Shown here: positions 1 to 8,592 of the stretch, in pieces
Position numbering within the stretch: position 1 is the stretch's first letter
How the letters are laid out: every line of letters starts with the position of its first letter
Source of the DNA: Bacteroidota bacterium
GTDB taxonomy: Bacteria > Bacteroidota > Bacteroidia > Bacteroidales > WCHB1-69
Assembly (NCBI GenBank): GCA_019135895.1
Contig: JAGVVH010000370.1
Location: 1-35,335, forward strand
DNA length: 35,335 nt
Direction: 5' to 3'
Program-made: the position numbers and the translations under genes
Notes under the pieces: generated by a model
What the model was told of the DNA's origin: nothing
Databases searched by the model: none
Seen by the model: only the letters and a program-made list of their open reading frames with translations

Positions 1-2
1 CA

Positions 3-149
3 GATGGGATTATTGACCGCAAAAATTTTGAAGATGAAAATAGGATTAAAAAAATAATAACTTTGCAAATACAAAATGAACTTTTACCATACACACTTTT
101 TGGGACATTACCCATAAGAGAGAAAACAGCTTTGCACAAGAAGCTGTAA
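3..149 (+). CDS. C-terminal fragment of an unrecognised protein (cut by window start)
   Basis: Frame 3 is open from the first bases to a TAA at 147-149, giving about 48 residues that are rich in Lys, Glu and Ile and end in a basic tail (LHKKL). The composition looks like the end of a real cytoplasmic protein, but no family is recognisable and the start lies outside the window. A minus-strand frame over the same bases (46-243) is less protein-like. It could be chance in AT-rich DNA. Confidence 0.35.
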   Translation, partial: DGIIDRKNFEDENRIKKIITLQIQNELLPYTLFGTLPIREKTALHKKL

Positions 150-253
150 GGTAACCGAAAAGGGACACATACTGTAACCATGAGCCCACGCTTCCGAATT
201 GCCGACTATTAGCGATAAAACCTACAACGAGAGGAGAGCGCATGACTACAAAA
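150..253. other. Short intergenic stretch with higher GC than its surroundings
   Basis: Between the left-edge fragment and the terminator hairpin lie about 100 bases that are visibly richer in G and C than the flanking DNA. No convincing gene or RNA is visible. It could be a dispersed intergenic repeat or the edge of an old insertion, but nothing in this window repeats it. Confidence 0.3.
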
Positions 254-283
254 ATAAGGACAACTTTTGCAAGTTGTCCTTAT
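249..283 (-). terminator. Intrinsic terminator of the large T9SS adhesin gene
   Basis: A perfect 13-bp inverted repeat (254-266 with 271-283) encloses a 4-nt loop. Read on the minus strand, the hairpin begins 26 bases after the adhesin stop codon and is followed by a short T run (bases 253-251 and beyond). There is no T run on the plus-strand side, so it mainly serves the minus-strand gene. Confidence 0.8.
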
Positions 284-308
284 CCAAATGTATCAGAAAT
301 TTATCAAG

Positions 309-3300
309 TTATTCTTTGATAAATTTCTTGGTTACAGAACAATTTTCTCCCTTTAGTCGAATGAAATAGACACCCGGATTCAAGGCGGAAATGTTGATTG
401 CCATTTTTGAATCGGTAATAGTTTTTTCTAAAAGGACCTGTCCAAGGATATTCGAAATTTCGAGGCTTTTAAAACGTTCGGTAAGAGTAATATTGAGCAC
501 TTTGCCTGCGGGATTAGGATAAATCAGAATAGAATTTATTTCATTTTCCTCAATTCCGACTGCAAAAGAAGCAGAAATAGTGTGATTATCCGTTACATTT
601 ACAAAATTATAGGAGTTAATGGCACCCTGACTGACATTATCAACCAAAACATCTTCAATAACAAAACCATTGTTAGCAGCAATCTGGAAGAGACGGTCAC
701 TTCCTTCGTTCACGGTAACATTTCCAGATGGATTAATTGTTCCATGATCTCCGGCTGTTGCGACGATTGTATAGGTGGCAGGTAATGTTGAAAAAGAATA
801 GATGGTACTATAATCACTTTCATTAGATGGGGAGCAGAGTGCTTTAACTCTAACTTCATAAGAAGTATTTGAGACCAAAGATGTCAAATTTGCAGCAGGA
901 GTATTACATACAATAGAAGTCCATGTATTGGAAGTAGTTTCTTTATATTCAAAAACCCACTGAGATTCATCTCCTGCAGGATACCAAATAATACTAGCAG
1001 AATTAGAAGTAACAGCATTGAACGTGATATTTGTTGGAGGTAAGCACGTAACAATAAAATCAATTACGAGATCATCCAAATAGACTGAATTAGCAGCACC
1101 TGTGGAAGACATAAAGCCGATATAATGGCCTGTTCCGCTATAGGAATCAAAAGGTACCGTAAATTCATCCCAGTAATTAATATATATTGGAGAGAGGGTA
1201 TCAATCGGAACAAAAGTAGTTTTATCGGTAGGATCATCAAAAACGCCGATTTGCAAACTATGTTCATTCGTCCCTTTTCTCAATTTGAAAGTAGCTTTTA
1301 AAGTATTTACCGGAACTGTATTTACAATTTCATTGGTTGTTGCAAAAGTATATCCCTGTATATCAGAATATAAGTAGAGAGAAGCGGGAGAAGTGTAATA
1401 TAAATTAGTTGAAATGTATGGAGATGTAGTAGCAGATGTGGTTACTCTGTGCCAACAATCAGGAAATAGGTCAACACCTGTTCCGTAGCTATCAAAATTT
1501 TCAGTTATTGGGAATTGGCTATCAGCCGAGCAATAAGTTTTGAAAGAAAGCATGACATTAGCGCTAACAGAATCGCCACAATCGGACTGGACATAAACAT
1601 CATATTCTGTATCGGGAGTCAGTCCGTTAAATGCATGGGTAGTATCAACAGCAATAGCCAATAAGCCGTTTCCGGGGGTAAATCCGGAAGGTCCATACTC
1701 AATATTCCAGCTTGTTGCATACATTCTTTCGTGCCAGGAGATGGTTGCCGATGTTGAGCTCAGACTCGTAACTTCTAAATTAACAGGATCCACACAGGCA
1801 GGAATATAACTAACAATCACATCATCAATATAAACAAAGTTTGCGGCACCGTTGTCGGATCTGAAAGCGATATATTTTCCTGTTCCGGTATAGGATGAAA
1901 AGAGCACTTCCATATTTTCCCAATAATTCAGAGAATGAGGAGCTACAATATCCACCGGAGAAAATGTGCTTTCGTCCATCGGGTCTGTCATAACTCCCAC
2001 CTGGATATTATTTAAATTAGTATTCTTACGCATTTTAAAAGATACTCTAAGATCACTAATATCAATAGTATTGCTGAATTTAGGAGTAGTTGCATAAGAA
2101 TAAGTACTCGATGAGGAATAGAAATAAAGAGATGCAGGCGAACTGAAGTTTGTTGTAGAAAGATTTGGAAAAACCTCACTTGTATAGTTCGATTGTCTGG
2201 TCCAGCAAGTAGGGAAAGAGAGATCTCCGGTTCCATAGGAATCAAAATTTTCAGTATAAGGCAAAGAAATAATATCTTCGCACAAGGTAGTAAAAGAAGA
2301 AACTAATGACCAGTCGCTTTCATAATTGGGTCCGCAAACAGCTTTCACATAAAAATCATAGTGAGTACCGGGAGTGAGTCCTGTGATAGAAAGAGGAATC
2401 GTATCGGCATTCAGAACCGTACCCGATGTATTAGGGCTGAATCCCCTTTCTCCGTAGGAAACAATCCATCCCAACTCTTCACCTCCCGGAGACCATGATA
2501 ATTGAGCAGAATGAAGAGTAATGTCGGTTACATTCAGATTAATCGGTTGAACACAAGGAGGAGCATAATCCGCTTCAATATTATCAAGATATACTATATT
2601 ATTTGAACCGGTTGCCGTTCTAAAAGCAATATACTTTGCATTTCCGATATAAGAGGTCAGCGGAATCACATACTCGTTCCAATATATAGTAGTAGGTTCC
2701 ACCAATTGAATCAATTCAAAGGTACTGGAATCATAAGGGTTACTCATTACACCAACCTCCAATTTATAATTCAGATTAGTCATTTTAGCTTTAAAAGAGA
2801 TCTGCAAAGTATTCAAATCATCATAAAATTCCGGAGTAGCGGCAATGCTATAGTTAGCCGGAGTATTGGAGAAATACAAAGCGCCGGGGGCACTAAAAAT
2901 ATCACTTGGATTAATATTGAAGGCTGAAGTTGCAGCATTTGAATTTTTTACCCAGCAATCGGGGAAAGTTCCGGTTCCGGTTCCGTAGCCATCAAAAAAT
3001 TCACGGTATGGAATAGTAGTAACAGGAGGACAAGAGGTAGTAAAAGTATAAACATCAGACCATCGGGTGGTATCAGTTGCTGAACAAAGAGTTCGCACAT
3101 AAACATCATAAGAGGTTTCAGGAGCGAGTCCGTTAATCACATAAGAAGAAACATTAGCAGAATGGATAGTAGCAGTATCCATATTAAATCCGCTACGACC
3201 ATAGACAAGTTCAAATCCAAGTTGGTTATTTGAAGAACCCCATTCAATAGTAGCACTTGAATGAGTTAACGCACTTGTATGAAGGGCAAGAGGATAGACA

Positions 3301-6300
3301 CAACCGACAAAATTATCAACCACAAGATTATCAAGGAACATTCCATTGGTAGATGAATTATCCGACTTAAACGCAATAAATCTTCCCTGTCCGGTATAAG
3401 GTAAGAGATAAACGGTAAAATCTTCCCATCCGCCCACGGAAGCCGGAGAGAGTGTTTGAATAGCTTCAAAAGTAGATTCGTCTTCAGGGGAAGTCATCAC
3501 TCCGACCTGAATAGAATAATCGGCACTTTGTTTTCTTAACTTAAAAGATATCTGCAAATTATGCATCGGTATTGCAGAATCAAATTCGGGCAAAGCAGCA
3601 ATATTATAGGTTGTGGAACTTGAATAAAAATAGAGTGAGCCAGGCAAAGAATTTGGTGAAGTAGCATTTACATGAGGGAAATTATTATAAGTAGAGTTTT
3701 TTATCCAGCAAGTTGGGAAGACAGATGTTCCGGTTCCATATGTGTCAAAATTTTCAATATATGGTAGCGTTACCATTGGATTACAATGGGTAATAAATGT
3801 TTTCTCCAGTGTCCAATCACTAATACTGTTAGGGCCACAAACTGCTTTAACTCTAACTTTATATGAGGTTCCCGCGAGCAATCCAGTAATTAAATAGGTG
3901 GTGTCATGTATATTACTAATTGTTGTCCATTGGTTATCAGACTGAGCTTTGTATGCCACTTCCCATTCTTGCTCTCCTGAAACAGGTGTCCAAGAAATAT
4001 TGGCAGAAGTTTGAACAATACTACTCAAAGTCACATCAATAGGTCTGAAACAGGTAGGAATATAATCTATGGTCAAATCATCAATAAAAAATATATTACT
4101 TGCTCCGGTTGCAGAAGCAAAAGCAATATAACGCCCTGTTCCGGTATAGGTTGCAAAAGAAATCTCAAATTCAGTCCAAGTTGCAGTAATACCGGGAGTG
4201 ATTGCTTGGACAATAGTAAAAGTAGCAGGATCTGAAGGGTCGTTCATCACGCCGATTTTAAAATTATGAGCAACATTGTTCATTCTCACTTTGAATTTCG
4301 CCTTCAGGCTGTTCATTGCAATGGAAGTATCAATTGCCGGTAATGCCCCATAGGTTGATCTTGTTGAAGAAGCGTTAAAATACAGACAGCCCGGAGCAGA
4401 ATAGGGATTAGTAGCATAAACATAAGGATAATATGAGAAATTTGTAGACGGTTTTGTCCAACATGGAAGAGATACGCTAGTACCGGTACCGTAAGTGTCA
4501 AAATTCTCATTGTAAGGCAACGAAGAAATGACAGCACAGCCGGTATGGAAGATATAATCAAAAGAATAATCACTCTCTCCGGATAAATTGCAAAGCGCTT
4601 TTACTTTTACTATATAGGATGCATTTGGAATTAAACCGGATAAAGTAGTAGTGGGAGAAAAGATATTAGATACAATTGTCCAACTTTCATCAAAAATATT
4701 TTTGTATTCAACTATCCATTCCGACTCCGAACCGCTTGCTGTCCAAGAAATATCAGCTCCTGTTGGCGTAATATTCGAAGCAGCCACATTAGCAGGTCTT
4801 AAGCAAATTGGTATCGGATAAAGCTCAAAATCATCCACATATATAGTATTTGATACACTTCCGTTACCACATTTAAAAGCAATATAATGTCCATTCCCCG
4901 TATAACTACCGAATGAAACATCAAAAATTTCCCAGTTATTTGTCAATACAGGAGAAATGGTATCTATTGGAGTGAAAGTGTTCGGATCAGTCAACAAGTC
5001 AATTACCCCAATAAACAAATTGTGTGCAGCACCAGTTTTTCTAACCTTAAAAGTTGCCTGTAAGCTATTTACAGGATAAGAGTTGGCAATTTGGGGAGTC
5101 ATAGCCATAGTATAATAAGTTGTACTGGAATTAAGAAACAAAGAGCCGGGAGATGAGAAACATGTTGTCCCGATATTGGGGACAGTTGTAGTGGTTCCAC
5201 TGTAATATCTTGACCAGCAAGTTGGAAATGTACCGATTCCGGTGCCGTAAGTGTCAAAATTTTCAGTATAAGGTAACGATACAATCGCCTCGCAAGGGGT
5301 AAAAAAGGGCATTCCGGAACTCCACCTGCTATATTCGTTTCCACAAAATGCTCTTACCTGAAATTCATAGTTGCTTCCCGGAATTAATGACTGCATGACG
5401 CAGGAGGAATCATTTACAGAATAACTAATCCAAAGTGAATCGGTACTGGTTTTGAACCTCACTTCCCAGGAGCTCTCCGGCCCTCCGGTGTTCCATGTGG
5501 CAATTGCCGAGGTGGTTGTAATATTATTTATTGCAATCCCGTGTGGAACAACACAGGATGATATATATTCAACAACAAGGTTGTCAATAGTAAAAGTATT
5601 ATCACCATTTCCCCTAGGGGATTTGATAGAAATAAAACGCCCGTTGCCTTCATAACTTGTCAAAGGAACTTCATATTCAAGCCAAGTCGTAGTATTTCCG
5701 GGTGTAATGGATTGAACCACCGTAAATGTAGAAGTATCAATAGGATTTGTCATTATCCCTACTTTAAAATTAGAAGTAACGCTTCCCATTTTAACTTTAA
5801 ATCTCACTTGTAAGGCACTGAGAGAAACTGAAGGATCAACGGAGGGCAATGAAATCATTGTTTGATAGTATGCAGACGATTTAAAATATAATCCGGCAGG
5901 TGCCGAAATATAATTCGCTGTAGATAAATTCGGATAAACATTGTCATAATACGTATCATTTGAAGATGGCTGTTCCCAACAAGCCGGAGTAACTGTTGAT
6001 CCGGTTCCATAGGTGTCAAAATTTTCCTCGTAGGGGAATATTGAAATGGAAGGACAAAGAGTGTTAAAACTAACAGTTGCACTCTTCCATTGACTTTCCG
6101 ATTCTCCCAAAAGACACAGCGATTTCACCCTAATTTCCATCTGATAAGAGGTGCTGGAAGCCAGATTCCGAATTGTATATATCGTATCTGTCAAATTTTG
6201 AACCGTTGTCCATGTTGATACATTGGAAGCTTTATATTCCAATGTCCATCTGGTTGTATTGCCCACAGGATGCCACAAAATATCCACAGAATTGGAAGTG

Positions 6301-7820
6301 GGATTTTCCGCACGTATATTTCCCGGTCTCTCGCAAAGAGGAATGGTATATATTTCCAAATTCTCGATGTATATGGTATTATATGCCGATGCGGCATAAC
6401 TTTTAAAAGCAATATGGTGTCCACTGCCCGAATAATTACTGAAGTCAACTTCAAATTCTTCCCAGCTATTAACAGCAGAGGGGGATAATGTATCTATCGG
6501 AGTAAAAACAGGAGGATTAGTTAATGTATCAATAACCCCAACAATTAAATTATGGATAGCGATTATTTTATAAATCTTAAATGTAGCCCGTAAACTGTTT
6601 ATCGGAATGGAAGCATCAAATTTAGGTGTGATTGCCATCGAATAATATCCGGATACAGCATACATATACAAGGATCCGGGTGAAGAGAAATTGACTGTAT
6701 TGATAATATAAGGATAAGTGGAAATAGTATCACTGTAATACTTAGTCCAACAAGAAGGGAAGGTTCCGATACCGGTTCCGTATGAATCAAAATTATTTGT
6801 GTAAGGCAAGCTCGTAATTACACATGGATCATCCAGGGTACTGGCACATACCGGAGTTGTTTCCGATGAAGTGCAACCATTCAGATAAACTGCATTAACA
6901 GTGTAACAATATTCGGTATTAGCCCGAAGAATTGCATCTTCATCCAAAAAACTATAATCTTCCAATAAAGAACTATTCAGTTGAACACCATTACGAAAAA
7001 CATTAAAACCCAACAAAGAATCAGTTTGTGCATAACCTTTCACAATAAAAGGCAAACCATACTGACCCAAAGTTTGGGAATCTCTCCAGGGAACCCAAGA
7101 CTGATTATCATATTGTAAAGCATTACCAGTGTTTACCTGTAATAAATTTCTCACCGGAGGAGCCCATGGGCCAGAAAGGGAGGGATTTCCGGAAAAAGCA
7201 ACAGTCACCCAATAATTTCCGGAAGCAAAAAAAGTATCTATTTCGGCTACCACTTTCATAATGGGACAATCTGTATTGGTGAATGTATTCTGAGTAGTGA
7301 GATATATTCCCGTCCATGAAGAAGATATCATTCTATCGGTAACATAATCACCCCATATCGGGGCAGAACCGTTAATTGGGTTTTGGTCATATATAGCAAC
7401 ATAAACACCTTTGATAGATGAGGTGTCTATTCCGGAATTATTTTGATAAGCATAAAACTGAATTGAAGAGATATAGGAATAGTTTTCTAAAATAAAATCA
7501 TCTGCTACAAGTGCCGAGTCAAAAATATTGGCATAAATACCCAAAGTAGCCTGATCTCCATAAGTTGAACTTACATCGGCATCATTATAACCCACTCCAG
7601 GATAATTGGTGAGCTGGGATTGATTGAACAAGTTCAATCTATTACCATGTAGGTAATTACTAATTGTTTGGGAATTTACTCCCGGACCATGCCAGGATAC
7701 ATGCATCGAATTGTAAGAAGTAGGCAATACATTAACATTTGTGGGAGTAGCACAATGGTGCTGGGCATTAACACACATAGTAATGGCTAATGCCATGGAG
7801 AACAACACTAACTTTTTCAT
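309..7820 (-). CDS. Giant modular secreted adhesin-like protein with T9SS type A sorting domain
   Basis: This is a 2,503-residue protein starting with a signal peptide (residues 1-20, ending in VNAQ). A first fibronectin III (FN3) domain (about 24-327) is split by an inserted beta-rich domain (about 47-267). Eight tandem modules follow; each pairs an adhesin/J-type (MAM-like) domain, marked by the F-D-x-Y-G-T-G and F-P-x-C-W motifs, with an FN3 domain. The Y-G-T-G motif lies near residues 348, 603, 856, 1108, 1359, 1611, 1861 and 2113. After the last FN3 comes an InlB-type repeat (about 2347-2425), then a type A sorting domain (about 2430-2503, with IYPNPAGK and GVYFIRLKG). By family knowledge the protein crosses the inner membrane by Sec and the outer membrane by the T9SS, and is anchored or released at the surface. 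Adhesion is inferred from architecture; no catalytic domain is seen. It stands alone with its own promoter and terminator. Confidence 0.93.
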   Translation of the reverse strand: MKKLVLFSMALAITMCVNAQHHCATPTNVNVLPTSYNSMHVSWHGPGVNSQTISNYLHGNRLNLFNQSQLTNYPGVGYNDADVSSTYGDQATLGIYANIFDSALVADDFILENYSYISSIQFYAYQNNSGIDTSSIKGVYVAIYDQNPINGSAPIWGDYVTDRMISSSWTGIYLTTQNTFTNTDCPIMKVVAEIDTFFASGNYWVTVAFSGNPSLSGPWAPPVRNLLQVNTGNALQYDNQSWVPWRDSQTLGQYGLPFIVKGYAQTDSLLGFNVFRNGVQLNSSLLEDYSFLDEDAILRANTEYCYTVNAVYLNGCTSSETTPVCASTLDDPCVITSLPYTNNFDSYGTGIGTFPSCWTKYYSDTISTYPYIINTVNFSSPGSLYMYAVSGYYSMAITPKFDASIPINSLRATFKIYKIIAIHNLIVGVIDTLTNPPVFTPIDTLSPSAVNSWEEFEVDFSNYSGSGHHIAFKSYAASAYNTIYIENLEIYTIPLCERPGNIRAENPTSNSVDILWHPVGNTTRWTLEYKASNVSTWTTVQNLTDTIYTIRNLASSTSYQMEIRVKSLCLLGESESQWKSATVSFNTLCPSISIFPYEENFDTYGTGSTVTPACWEQPSSNDTYYDNVYPNLSTANYISAPAGLYFKSSAYYQTMISLPSVDPSVSLSALQVRFKVKMGSVTSNFKVGIMTNPIDTSTFTVVQSITPGNTTTWLEYEVPLTSYEGNGRFISIKSPRGNGDNTFTIDNLVVEYISSCVVPHGIAINNITTTSAIATWNTGGPESSWEVRFKTSTDSLWISYSVNDSSCVMQSLIPGSNYEFQVRAFCGNEYSRWSSGMPFFTPCEAIVSLPYTENFDTYGTGIGTFPTCWSRYYSGTTTTVPNIGTTCFSSPGSLFLNSSTTYYTMAMTPQIANSYPVNSLQATFKVRKTGAAHNLFIGVIDLLTDPNTFTPIDTISPVLTNNWEIFDVSFGSYTGNGHYIAFKCGNGSVSNTIYVDDFELYPIPICLRPANVAASNITPTGADISWTASGSESEWIVEYKNIFDESWTIVSNIFSPTTTLSGLIPNASYIVKVKALCNLSGESDYSFDYIFHTGCAVISSLPYNENFDTYGTGTSVSLPCWTKPSTNFSYYPYVYATNPYSAPGCLYFNASSTRSTYGALPAIDTSIAMNSLKAKFKVRMNNVAHNFKIGVMNDPSDPATFTIVQAITPGITATWTEFEISFATYTGTGRYIAFASATGASNIFFIDDLTIDYIPTCFRPIDVTLSSIVQTSANISWTPVSGEQEWEVAYKAQSDNQWTTISNIHDTTYLITGLLAGTSYKVRVKAVCGPNSISDWTLEKTFITHCNPMVTLPYIENFDTYGTGTSVFPTCWIKNSTYNNFPHVNATSPNSLPGSLYFYSSSTTYNIAALPEFDSAIPMHNLQISFKLRKQSADYSIQVGVMTSPEDESTFEAIQTLSPASVGGWEDFTVYLLPYTGQGRFIAFKSDNSSTNGMFLDNLVVDNFVGCVYPLALHTSALTHSSATIEWGSSNNQLGFELVYGRSGFNMDTATIHSANVSSYVINGLAPETSYDVYVRTLCSATDTTRWSDVYTFTTSCPPVTTIPYREFFDGYGTGTGTFPDCWVKNSNAATSAFNINPSDIFSAPGALYFSNTPANYSIAATPEFYDDLNTLQISFKAKMTNLNYKLEVGVMSNPYDSSTFELIQLVEPTTIYWNEYVIPLTSYIGNAKYIAFRTATGSNNIVYLDNIEADYAPPCVQPINLNVTDITLHSAQLSWSPGGEELGWIVSYGERGFSPNTSGTVLNADTIPLSITGLTPGTHYDFYVKAVCGPNYESDWSLVSSFTTLCEDIISLPYTENFDSYGTGDLSFPTCWTRQSNYTSEVFPNLSTTNFSSPASLYFYSSSSTYSYATTPKFSNTIDISDLRVSFKMRKNTNLNNIQVGVMTDPMDESTFSPVDIVAPHSLNYWENMEVLFSSYTGTGKYIAFRSDNGAANFVYIDDVIVSYIPACVDPVNLEVTSLSSTSATISWHERMYATSWNIEYGPSGFTPGNGLLAIAVDTTHAFNGLTPDTEYDVYVQSDCGDSVSANVMLSFKTYCSADSQFPITENFDSYGTGVDLFPDCWHRVTTSATTSPYISTNLYYTSPASLYLYSDIQGYTFATTNEIVNTVPVNTLKATFKLRKGTNEHSLQIGVFDDPTDKTTFVPIDTLSPIYINYWDEFTVPFDSYSGTGHYIGFMSSTGAANSVYLDDLVIDFIVTCLPPTNITFNAVTSNSASIIWYPAGDESQWVFEYKETTSNTWTSIVCNTPAANLTSLVSNTSYEVRVKALCSPSNESDYSTIYSFSTLPATYTIVATAGDHGTINPSGNVTVNEGSDRLFQIAANNGFVIEDVLVDNVSQGAINSYNFVNVTDNHTISASFAVGIEENEINSILIYPNPAGKVLNITLTERFKSLEISNILGQVLLEKTITDSKMAINISALNPGVYFIRLKGENCSVTKKFIKE
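783..6824 (-). repeat. Eight tandem ~755 bp coding modules inside the adhesin gene
   Basis: The Y-G-T-G motif recurs at intervals of roughly 750-770 bp, which gives eight in-frame modules of about 252-257 codons. DNA copies are clearly diverged, so this is an old protein-level repeat and not a recent tandem duplication. Each full module carries four cysteines in fixed places: at the FN3 start (C-x-x-P), near the FN3 end (V-K-x-L-C type), just before the LPY motif, and in the C-W motif. The last FN3 has only the first two. Confidence 0.9.
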
Positions 7821-7861
7821 TTTAAAATTTGTTTAGAATGAACAGGAATAAAGCCTGCATT

Positions 7862-7897
7862 AAATCAAGAAATTACTTCGAAATAAAATCTTGATTT
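7862..7897 (-). promoter_or_regulatory. 5'-UTR stem-loop of the adhesin mRNA
   Basis: A 9-bp perfect inverted repeat (7862-7870 with 7889-7897) with an 18-nt loop lies between the predicted start of transcription (near 7893) and the start codon. The outer arm begins at or next to the expected 5' end. It may stabilise the mRNA or affect translation; this is inferred only from position and base pairing. Confidence 0.45.
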
Positions 7898-7899
7898 GG

Positions 7900-7931
7900 C
7901 AAAGATACTATATATATTTCATATCTCAAAA
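7900..7931 (-). promoter_or_regulatory. Bacteroidota-type promoter for the adhesin gene
   Basis: On the minus strand the -33 element TTTTG (7927-7931) is followed by a 19-bp spacer and the -7 element TATCTTTG (7900-7907). This matches the known Bacteroidota consensus of TTTG near -33 and TAnnTTTG near -7. Transcription would start near 7893, leaving a leader of about 73 nt. Confidence 0.75.
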
Positions 7932-8117
7932 GAAAATGATTATTTTTTACAAAAAAATAACTTTTTTCAGTTTTAAATTTGGTTGTTGCAACTCGCTACG
8001 CTTCGCTGTAAGGGTTTCCGCTATAGCTTTTATTTTTACGGAATTATATTTTCGCTACCTGTGAACAGAAGGGAGAACTTGTGTTTAAATTTGCTTTCCT
8101 GATTGTTCAAAAATATT

Positions 8118-8429
8118 TTATAATTTAATAATTTTATATGTTTTACACGATTGATCCTGCCATAATATCTTCATAATATACATTCCGTTGTGATATCCGG
8201 AAAAAGGAATTGTGATGTTGTCCCCGAAAGGATGAGGTACAGACAAAATAAACTGCCACGTTATCGTATATATTTCGATTGATTTTATAGGAATTTTGTT
8301 ATTACTAACTAAGACAGTAATATTGTCGGATACCGGATTTGGAATTTTAATATTTTGATTTTCAGATTCTAAAATATTAGTATAGAAATGGGCTGTCTCA
8401 CAGTGTTTAAGCAGTACATAATTTACCGA
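8118..8429 (-). pseudogene. Orphan T9SS type A sorting-domain remnant
   Basis: On the minus strand a frame is open from just after a TAA (8429) to a TAA at 8120-8118, about 103 residues. Its second half reads as a type A sorting domain: a start like IKIPNPVSDNITV, a middle like IKSIEIYTITWQ, and an ending with NGMYIMKILW and a basic tail KIIKL. There is no suitable start codon and no signal peptide. The conserved Gly after the I-Y-x-x-T/S position is replaced by Trp. It is best read as the 3' remnant of a lost T9SS cargo gene, because its missing N-terminal part is not found in the window. Confidence 0.65.
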
Positions 8430-8556
8430 TTAAATTATTGATATATTGTATAAAATTAATTTAAGACACACATATTTTCAATTTTACATTTATATCAATC
8501 AAAAAATAATCATTCATATGAATAAAAATGAAGAAAAATGAACTATAATAATTTAG

Positions 8557-8564
8557 TATTTTTG
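8557..8564 (+). promoter_or_regulatory. -7 promoter element (TATTTTTG) for the PorV/PorQ-like gene
   Basis: TATTTTTG matches TAnnTTTG and lies 28 bases before the start codon. No clear TTTG is seen at the expected -33 position, so only the -7 half is supported. Confidence 0.5.
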
Positions 8565-8592
8565 CCGTTCCAAAAACTATACAGATTACTTG

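Noticed and set aside
46..243. 65-residue minus-strand ORF at the left edge
   Set aside because: Its composition is not protein-like, it has no recognisable family, and it overlaps the more plausible plus-strand fragment and the gap before the terminator.
7981..8040. GC-richer block with a GCTACGCTTCGCT-like stretch, considered as an attachment site or RNA gene
   Set aside because: No cloverleaf, no integrase and no second copy are visible in the window, so nothing supports a mobile element or RNA.
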